NCBI GenBank assembly: GCA_028694545.1
Contig: JAQVKV010000115.1
Coordinates: 1 to 6,968 of the forward strand
Source: Zavarzinia sp.
GTDB lineage: Bacteria > Pseudomonadota > Alphaproteobacteria > Zavarziniales > Zavarziniaceae
Direction: 5' to 3'
Length of the DNA stretch: 6,968 nucleotides
In this document: positions 1 through 6,968 of the stretch, piece by piece
Position numbering within the stretch: position 1 is the stretch's first letter
How the letters are laid out: every line of letters begins with the position of its first letter
The notes under the pieces: model-generated
What the model was told of the DNA's origin: nothing
Databases searched by the model: none
Seen by the model: the letters and a program-made list of their open reading frames with translations, nothing else
Position numbers and translations under genes: made by a program

Positions 1-2700
<2,700 letters not shown>

Positions 2701-2707
2701 CGGGAAA

Positions 2708-2711
2708 CTCC
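2708..2711 (-). promoter_or_regulatory. Ribosome binding site of carA (decides the start)
   Basis: On the minus strand GGAG is followed by 7 nt and then the ATG at 2700. This supports [10 protein letters not shown] as the true N-terminus rather than the in-frame ATG at 2763. Confidence 0.6.
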
Positions 2712-2744
2712 GCGGCGGGGGCGCCCGCCGGTCAAATCGGGCGG

Positions 2745-2773
2745 ACCATAATGGCGCCCGCATGTGCAGTCAA
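2745..2773 (-). promoter_or_regulatory. Probable sigma70-type promoter of carAB
   Basis: Reading the minus strand, TTGACT (2773-2768, 5 of 6 matches to the -35 consensus) is followed by a 17-nt spacer and TATGGT (2750-2745, 4 of 6 matches to the -10 consensus). Transcription would begin near 2738, giving a leader of about 38 nt before the carA start at 2700. A second TTGACG at 2809-2804 lacks a convincing -10 partner. I saw no attenuator-like hairpin with a T-run in the leader. For yqeY on the plus strand I found no convincing promoter in the same gap; TTGCCA (2794-2799) and GCTAAT (2838-2843) are isolated partial matches at the wrong spacing for each other. Confidence 0.5.
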
Positions 2774-2878
2774 GTCATGCGGCCCTGCGGAATTTGCCAT
2801 GCTCGTCAACGGCTTATGGCCACCCTGCAAGAGCTGCGCTAATGTGCGCGCGAACTTCTGCCAAGGGGAGACTTCCAA

Positions 2879-3334
2879 ATGCTGCGCGATCGCCTGAACG
2901 GGGCCCTCAAGGACGCGATGCGCGCCAAGGATATGGTGCGTGTGACGACCATCCGCATGATCCTTGCCGCCTTCAAGGATCGCGACATCGCGGCCCGCAC
3001 GGAAGGCCCGGACGCGGGTGTGGGCGAGGCGGAACTGGTCACCGTCCTGCAGAAGCTGATCAAGCAGCGCCGCGATTCGATCGAAGCCTACGAAAAGGGC
3101 GGCCGGCCCGAGCTCGCGGACAAGGAGCGGGCCGAAATCGCGGTGATCGAGGATTATCTGCCCCAGCAGATGTCGGAGGACGAGATGAAGGCGGCAATCG
3201 CCACCGCGGTGGCCGAACTCGGCGCCTCGGGCATGAAGGACATGGGCAAGGTAATGGCGGCGCTGCGCGAACGCCATGGCGGCACCATGGATTTCGGCAA
3301 GGCCAGCCCGCTCGTGAAGGCGGCGCTCGCCTGA
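2879..3334 (+). CDS. yqeY: GatB/YqeY domain-containing protein
   Basis: This is a complete 151-residue protein of the YqeY family, all alpha-helical and related to the tRNA-binding tail domain of the amidotransferase subunit GatB. Its exact cellular role is not settled; a link to tRNA or tRNA-dependent amidation is inferred from the domain only. Family signatures visible are MLRDRLNGALKDAMRAKD at the start, LIKQRRDSIEAYEKGGRPEL (60-79), EIAVIEDYLPQQMSEDE (86-102), and the closing SGMKDMGKVMAALRERHGG (117-135) and PLVKAAL. The length is normal for the family. The start is supported by AAGGGGAG (2863-2870) with an 8-nt spacer. The gene is transcribed away from carA. In many alphaproteobacteria, as I recall, dnaG and rpoD follow this gene; here a polysaccharide-type operon follows. 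I see no hairpin-plus-T-run terminator after the stop. Confidence 0.95.
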   Translation: MLRDRLNGALKDAMRAKDMVRVTTIRMILAAFKDRDIAARTEGPDAGVGEAELVTVLQKLIKQRRDSIEAYEKGGRPELADKERAEIAVIEDYLPQQMSEDEMKAAIATAVAELGASGMKDMGKVMAALRERHGGTMDFGKASPLVKAALA

Positions 3335-3370
3335 GCTACGACGGGCGCGATGGCCGCAGGATGCGTGTTG

Positions 3371-3410
3371 CTGCAAATACGGTAAATACTTAACCTATTT
3401 CCTCCATATT
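3371..3410 (+). promoter_or_regulatory. AT-rich upstream region of the TPR gene with direct repeat and imperfect palindrome
   Basis: Between yqeY and the TPR gene the DNA drops to about one-third GC for some 38 bases, in sharp contrast to its surroundings. It contains AAATAC twice (3375-3380 and 3384-3389, 9 nt apart). It also contains the imperfect palindrome GGTAAATACTTAACC (3381-3395), with half sites GGT-AA and TT-ACC. TTGCTG (3368-3373) followed 17 nt later by TAACCT (3391-3396) is a weak promoter candidate, and CATATT (3405-3410) is another possible -10 box. The stretch is the natural place for the promoter and an operator of the downstream operon. No specific regulator can be named. 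Confidence 0.35.
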
Positions 3411-3473
3411 GGGCGGGGTCGTGGCGGCGGGTCCATCCGCTACGTATCAGCCCGTGATGGAGGGGCCGTATTG

Positions 3474-3968
3474 ATGAGCGGGCTGGCGCAGATGCAGGTC
3501 TTTGGCTGGAGAGCGGCCGTTTTCGGCATCGCGCTTTGCGTGCTGCCGGCCGGCTTTGTCTCCGCGCGGGCCGACTCGCTGCTGCTGCCCGACGAGGAAC
3601 CGGTGCGGGTCGAGCCCCTGGCGCCGACGGCGCCGGTCGGTCCCGCCGGTATTTCGGTGAAGGATCTCCTCGACCGGGCGAGCCAGTGGCGCCAGCGGGG
3701 GCGGGCCGATCTGGCGCAATCCCTGCTCGAACAGGTGTTGAAGGTCGAACCCGGCAACCTCGACGCCCTTTTTCAGGCTGGCCTCGTCGCGATCGATGGT
3801 GGCGACACCGCCAAGGCCAACGGCTATCTGGCCCGGATGGTCGAAATCGCCCCCGGCGACGTCCGGGTCGAGCGGATGAAGATGGCGCTGGCGCGCGGCC
3901 AGATCTCCCCCGAGCGTATCGAGGCCGCGCGCGCTGGCACATTCCGGGGATTCGGCGGCGGCCGTTAA
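3474..3968 (+). CDS. N-terminal fragment: signal peptide plus first TPRs of the BcsC-like protein
   Basis: This 164-residue product would be made from the sequence as written. Residues 12-33 form a Sec signal peptide: a basic start (WR), a hydrophobic core AAVFGIALCVLPAGFV, and a probable signal peptidase I site SARA/DS after Ala33. A Pro-rich linker follows (residues 40-60). Helical TPR-type repeats come next, for example LLDRASQWRQRGRADLAQSL (65-84) and DALFQAGLVAIDGGDTAKAN (97-116). After Glu150-Ala-Ala-Arg153 the frame is wrong, and the last 11 residues (AGTFRGFGGGR) are a non-homologous Gly/Arg tail. The ATG at 3474 is preceded by GGAGGGG (3459-3465) at 8 nt, a strong ribosome binding site. 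A TTG directly before it is an unnecessary alternative start. On its own the fragment would be a small exported repeat protein of doubtful function. Confidence 0.7.
   Translation: MSGLAQMQVFGWRAAVFGIALCVLPAGFVSARADSLLLPDEEPVRVEPLAPTAPVGPAGISVKDLLDRASQWRQRGRADLAQSLLEQVLKVEPGNLDALFQAGLVAIDGGDTAKANGYLARMVEIAPGDVRVERMKMALARGQISPERIEAARAGTFRGFGGGR
3927..3934 (+). repeat. (GC)4 dinucleotide tract at the frameshift point
   Basis: Four GC units sit exactly where the two frames of the BcsC-like gene must join. One further unit would restore a continuous frame reading EAARALAH. Removing a single base would also restore a frame, but one residue shorter than the BcsC family spacing I recall. Such tracts are prone to replication slippage and to base-calling errors in GC-rich DNA. 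Confidence 0.6.
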
Positions 3969-4035
3969 GGCCTATCGCGATGCTTTCGCCGGGCTGCCGC
4001 CGCCCCTCGAATACGCTCTGGAATATTATGTCGCC

Positions 4036-6105
4036 ATGGCCGGGACCGAGGAGGGCTGGGCCGAAGCCCGGACCCGCCTGCAGGCGATGGCGGCGAAGAG
4101 CCCGGACGACATCGAGCTGCAGCTCTCCTACGCCCGCGTTCTCACCTATCGCGAGGTGACGCGCCGGGAGGGGATCGAGCGTCTCGCCAGGCTGGCGCCG
4201 CGTTCGCCAGACGCGGACCGGTCCTGGCGCGACGCTCTGCTCTGGCTCGATGCCGGCAGGGCGGACGAGGCCCTGTTCAAGGCCTATGCCGACGCCCATC
4301 CGGACGACGGCGACGTCAACGGGCGCTGGGCCAAGGTCATCGAACCGATGAAGCCCGACAACGCAATCCATGCAGTTACACTGGCCTATGGCGCCGTCGC
4401 CGAGCGGAAATACGCCGAGGCCGAGACCCTGTTCCTCAAGGCGCTGGAATTCGATCCCAATAACACCAATGCCCTGACAGGCATGGCGGGATTGCGCATG
4501 CGCGTGGGCCGGGCCCGCGAAGCCATGGAATATATGCAGAGGGCGGTCGCGATCGAGCCGACGCTGCGCGAGGAGTACCATGACCTCTACGACGCGGCGA
4601 ACTTCCTGAACGACTACAATGCCGCCTCCGGCGCGGCCCGGGCCGGCCGATATGCCCAGGCCGAGCGCCTGCTGCGCCCGCTGGTGGCGGGCCGTGCCAA
4701 GGAACGCTCGATCGCCGTCGCCTTGCTCGCCTCGGTCCTGGCCAGCCAGAAGAAATATGCCGAGGCCGAGAAATACTATCGCGAGGCCCTGCGTCTGCGG
4801 CCCCGTGACAGGACCGTGGTGACCGGCCTCTATCGTGTGCTCGTCGCGCGCGGCAAGGTGGCGGAAGCCGAGGCCCTGGCCAATCAGGTTCCGCCCGACG
4901 TCCGGGCCGAGGTCGGCCGGAGCCTTGTCCAGGCCGAGGCCCAGGCCGCCGTCATGCAGGCGGAATCCCGTGCCCGGGCTGGCGATATTCCAGGGGCGAT
5001 CGCCGCCTATACGGAAGCGATCTCCAAGGACCCGGAAGATCCATGGACCCGGCTCGCCTATGCGCGCCTGCTGCGGGGGCAGGGGCAGGCGGCGCTGGCG
5101 GAAGATGTGATGCGGCCGGTATTGGCCAAGCCGGCACCCACGGCGGCCGATTTTCACGTCGGCGCCCTTTTCGCCCTCGATCGGGACCGGCTGCAGGAGG
5201 CGGGCGCCCTGATCAACGCGATCCCGGGCCCGCAGCGCAACGCCGAAATCCGGAGACTGTCGGAAGACATCGCCCGGAAGACGACCATCCTGCAGGCCCG
5301 CCGCTCCATCGCCGGCGGCGACCGGGAACAGGCGCTGGCGGCGTTGCGCACGCTCTCGTCGCGGAACGATCTCGATCCCGGGACCTGGGGCGAGATCGCG
5401 GCGGCGACGGCCGAAATGGGGGACACGAACCAGGCGCTGGCGATCGCGCGGCGCGAGCTGGCGAAGCCGATCCCGGCCAATGCCAGCCTGTCGTCCTATG
5501 GCGGCCTGATCGGTATCGTCGCCCGCTATGGCAGCGAGAACGAGACTCAGACTCTGGTCTCCCGTTTCCGCTCGAAGGCGCGGACGGCGGAGGAGATTCG
5601 CCTCGTAGCCGATATCGAGGCGGGGCTCGTCGGCACACAGGCCGACCGGCTGCGCCAGGCGAACCAGATCCGCCCCGCCTACGACCTGCTGGTTGCGCGC
5701 CTCCAGCGCGATCCGCAGAACACCACGCTGCTCGCCGCGCTCGCGCGGGTCTACGCCTCGGCCAAGATGTATGACGAGGCGGACCGTATCTATGCCGCCC
5801 TTCTGGCGCGCAAGCCCGAGGATCAGGACCTGGCCATGCAGGCCGTGTGGGTCGCGATCAACCAGCGGGATTACGACCGGGCCCGGCGCCTGATCGATCC
5901 CCTGCTCGAGGGCGCCGTGCCGTCGTCCCAGCTCTATTTCGCGAATGGCATACTGCTGCGCGCGGAAGGAGATAACGGTGGCGCGATCCATGCGCTCGAA
6001 AAGGCGAAGGAACTTCGGGCGCGGGAGCTCGGTGTCGCGCCGACCTCGCTCGCCCCCCTCTCATCGAACACGGACGGCTTGCAGGCGCTGCCCAATTTTC
6101 TCTGA
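4036..6105 (+). CDS. C-terminal fragment: TPR superhelix of the BcsC-like protein
   Basis: From the first ATG this frame encodes 689 residues, but its homologous sequence begins about 34 codons earlier, at 3934. No Shine-Dalgarno sequence precedes the ATG at 4036, and the product would have no signal peptide, so it is unlikely to be a separate gene. It is nearly all helical TPR repeats. Clear ones include ERKYAEAETLFLKALEFDPN (123-142), GRAREAMEYMQRAVAIEP (158-175), AGRYAQAERLLRPLV (203-217), QKKYAEAEKYYREALRLRP (238-256), AGDIPGAIAAYTEAISKDPE (315-334) and KMYDEADRIYAALLARKPED (577-596). It ends SSNTDGLQALPNFL, with none of the alternating aromatic strands expected of a porin barrel. A 19-nt gap separates it from the SGNH gene, so the two are probably co-transcribed. 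Confidence 0.7.
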   Translation: MAGTEEGWAEARTRLQAMAAKSPDDIELQLSYARVLTYREVTRREGIERLARLAPRSPDADRSWRDALLWLDAGRADEALFKAYADAHPDDGDVNGRWAKVIEPMKPDNAIHAVTLAYGAVAERKYAEAETLFLKALEFDPNNTNALTGMAGLRMRVGRAREAMEYMQRAVAIEPTLREEYHDLYDAANFLNDYNAASGAARAGRYAQAERLLRPLVAGRAKERSIAVALLASVLASQKKYAEAEKYYREALRLRPRDRTVVTGLYRVLVARGKVAEAEALANQVPPDVRAEVGRSLVQAEAQAAVMQAESRARAGDIPGAIAAYTEAISKDPEDPWTRLAYARLLRGQGQAALAEDVMRPVLAKPAPTAADFHVGALFALDRDRLQEAGALINAIPGPQRNAEIRRLSEDIARKTTILQARRSIAGGDREQALAALRTLSSRNDLDPGTWGEIAAATAEMGDTNQALAIARRELAKPIPANASLSSYGGLIGIVARYGSENETQTLVSRFRSKARTAEEIRLVADIEAGLVGTQADRLRQANQIRPAYDLLVARLQRDPQNTTLLAALARVYASAKMYDEADRIYAALLARKPEDQDLAMQAVWVAINQRDYDRARRLIDPLLEGAVPSSQLYFANGILLRAEGDNGGAIHALEKAKELRARELGVAPTSLAPLSSNTDGLQALPNFL

Positions 6106-6124
6106 ACGTGGGTCCGGAACAGAC

Positions 6125-6814
6125 ATGAACAGCATTCTCGCGGGCGTCGTCGTCCTTATCCTCGGCGACAGTCACATGGTCCATCAGGGTGGCCTGATCG
6201 ATCTTCTGCCCAATGCGCTCGCCGCCGATGGCGCGACCGTCTATGCCTATGGCGCCTGCGGCGCCACGCCGACCGACTATCTGACTCCGAAGACCACCGA
6301 TTGCGGCCGGACCGCCCGTGCCGGCACGGGCGCGGTGAAGCGGGAAACGGGCCTCGGCCTTCCGGTCTGGAACGCCCGCGAACTGATCGCGCGGACGAAG
6401 CCGGATCTTGTCCTCGTCGTCATGGGCGATACCATGGGCGCCTACAAGAACCCGGCCTTCCCCAAGGCATGGGTATGGGATCAGGTGACCGCGCTGACCG
6501 GTGAAATCAAGGCGGCCTCGCTGTCCTGCGACTGGATCGGCCCGCCCTGGGGCACGGACAACCCCGCCTTCGGCAAGACGTCTGGCCGGGTTCAGGAGCT
6601 TTCCACCTATCTCGGCCAGATCGTGAGCCCGTGCCACTATATCGACTCGACCAAATTCGCCGCCCCCGGCGTCTGGAAGAGCATCGACGGACAGCATCTC
6701 GACCAGGCGGGTTACAAGGCCTGGGCCGCCGCCATCACGGCGTCGGTCGAGCAGCAGCAGGCCCATCCCGCCGCGCCCGCCGCCGGCGCCACGCAGGACG
6801 AGCAGCCATGGTGA
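6125..6814 (+). CDS. SGNH/GDSL-family hydrolase-like protein (BcsX/WssF-type context)
   Basis: The 229-residue protein carries SGNH-fold blocks. Block I is LGDSHM with nucleophile Ser16. A Gly block is YAYGACG (40-46). MGDT (100-103) stands where GxND is usual, so the block III Asn is replaced. Block V is DGQHLDQAGY with Asp188 and His191 as the rest of the triad. Such proteins are esterases or acetyl-transfer enzymes. Its place between a BcsC-like gene and an AlgF-like gene suggests acetylation or deacetylation of the exported polysaccharide. Cys45, Cys60, Cys135 and Cys170 hint at disulfides and a periplasmic site, yet only 13 residues precede GDSH, too few for a cleavable signal peptide. 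The ATG at 6125 has only a weak GGA 6 nt upstream; the frame stays open back to 5945, but that extension lies inside the TPR gene and is Arg-rich. The C-terminal tail is Ala/Pro/Gln-rich. The substrate is unknown. Confidence 0.8.
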   Translation: MNSILAGVVVLILGDSHMVHQGGLIDLLPNALAADGATVYAYGACGATPTDYLTPKTTDCGRTARAGTGAVKRETGLGLPVWNARELIARTKPDLVLVVMGDTMGAYKNPAFPKAWVWDQVTALTGEIKAASLSCDWIGPPWGTDNPAFGKTSGRVQELSTYLGQIVSPCHYIDSTKFAAPGVWKSIDGQHLDQAGYKAWAAAITASVEQQQAHPAAPAAGATQDEQPW

Positions 6815-6968
6815 GCCGGTTTCCGATCCTCGTCGCCGCCCTTGTCGGGCTTGGCGGTGCCGCCTTCGCCGCCGACATCCAGCTCTACGAGACCGGGCCG
6901 GATGTCATTTCGGGCTATGTCCGTTTCGTCAATGCCACGGGCATGGCGGTCGAGGTCGCTGCCGGGGG
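6808..6968 (+). CDS. Exported AlgF/WssG-like polysaccharide acetylation protein (cut by right edge)
   Basis: Only 53 codons are visible. Residues 1-22 are a clear Sec signal peptide: a basic MVSR start, the hydrophobic core FPILVAALVGLGG and a cleavage site AAFAA/DIQ. The mature start DIQLYETGPDVISGYVRFVN, followed by ATGMAVEV, resembles the beginning of AlgF. AlgF is the small periplasmic protein that works with AlgI and AlgJ/AlgX in O-acetylating alginate, and it has a counterpart WssG in the acetylated-cellulose operon of Pseudomonas fluorescens. The ATG at 6808 overlaps the end of the SGNH gene by 7 nt; a GTG at 6811 would instead give a 4-nt GTGA overlap. Either implies translational coupling. 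The AlgF assignment rests on a short pattern plus context and is moderate; another small periplasmic beta-sandwich protein cannot be excluded. Confidence 0.55.
   Translation, partial: MVSRFPILVAALVGLGGAAFAADIQLYETGPDVISGYVRFVNATGMAVEVAAG

Larger units (their letters stand above)
3474..6105 (+). pseudogene. bcsC: BcsC-like TPR polysaccharide-export protein, frameshifted and lacking the beta-barrel
   Basis: Two open frames here read as one gene broken by a frameshift. Frame A runs from the ATG at 3474 to a TAA at 3968. The next frame is open across the break and continues the protein from CTG at 3934 (ALAHSGDSAAAVKAYRDAF when one GC is restored) to the TGA at 6103-6105. The join lies in GCGCGCGC (3927-3934); adding one GC unit gives about 877 residues. 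The rejoined segment aligns without gaps to my recollection of the TPR region of E. coli BcsC (ARLQATTGHAEEAV against ARALAHSGDSAAAV). A later stretch, FHVGALFALDRDRLQEAGAL and IRRLSEDIARKTTILQARR, also follows BcsC. BcsC is the periplasmic TPR scaffold fused to an outer-membrane porin that exports cellulose. Here the protein ends after the TPR superhelix, so the porin is absent. The cause may be a sequencing error, a true inactivation, or a slippage-controlled switch. BcsC-like identity is likely but not proven; another TPR exopolysaccharide scaffold is the alternative. Confidence 0.75.

Noticed and set aside
2701..2763. Extension of carA to the in-frame ATG at 2763.
   Set aside because: It would begin upstream of the predicted -10 box, has no good Shine-Dalgarno sequence and adds a non-conserved Arg/Pro-rich stretch; the ATG at 2700 has GGAG at 7 nt.
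3427..3440. Small hairpin GCGG-GTCCAT-CCGC in the spacer before the TPR gene, considered as a terminator.
   Set aside because: The stem is only 4 bp and no T-run follows; such short GC hairpins are common by chance at this base composition.
3154..5991. Very long open frame of 945 codons on the minus strand, opposite the TPR gene.
   Set aside because: It is antisense to yqeY and the TPR gene, is Arg/Gly/Pro-rich, has no recognisable domain and no ribosome binding site. Long antisense frames arise from codon bias in GC-rich genes. The plus strand shows real TPR and YqeY homology over the same bases.
5945..6124. Extension of the SGNH protein upstream to the ATG at 5945.
   Set aside because: The extra 60 residues overlap the TPR gene in another frame, are Arg/Ser/Pro-rich and hold no signal peptide or homology.

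Overview
The window is GC-rich, densely coded DNA that looks like an alphaproteobacterial chromosome. The assignment rests on base composition, on the protein sequences, and on carA lying head-to-head with a GatB/YqeY-domain gene, an arrangement known from that class. Genus cannot be read from this stretch.

Region 1 (1-2700, minus strand) is the pyrimidine/arginine housekeeping operon carAB. carA is complete and carB is cut by the left edge. The two genes overlap by 14 nt, and a good sigma70-type promoter lies in the 178-nt gap before the next gene. Region 2 (2879-3334, plus strand) is a complete, ordinary yqeY-type gene. Region 3 (3335-3473) is a short spacer with a conspicuous AT-rich stretch holding a direct repeat and an imperfect palindrome.

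Region 4 (3474 to the right edge, plus strand) is the accessory part. It holds an exported tetratricopeptide-repeat protein that resembles the periplasmic superhelix of the cellulose secretion protein BcsC, then an SGNH/GDSL-family hydrolase-like protein, then the start of a small exported protein resembling AlgF/WssG. The last two genes overlap by 7 nt. In known systems these protein types belong to the acetylation module of secreted polysaccharides (alginate AlgFIJX; acetylated cellulose WssFGHI; Komagataeibacter bcsX/bcsY). The best reading is the 5' part of an operon that exports and O-acetylates a polysaccharide, probably cellulose or a relative. The synthase and the membrane acyltransferase are not in view.

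Two features stand out. The BcsC-like gene is broken by a frameshift at a (GC)4 tract (3927-3934); restoring one GC unit rejoins the two pieces into one product of about 877 residues. Even when repaired it stops where the TPR region of BcsC ends and has no outer-membrane beta-barrel.
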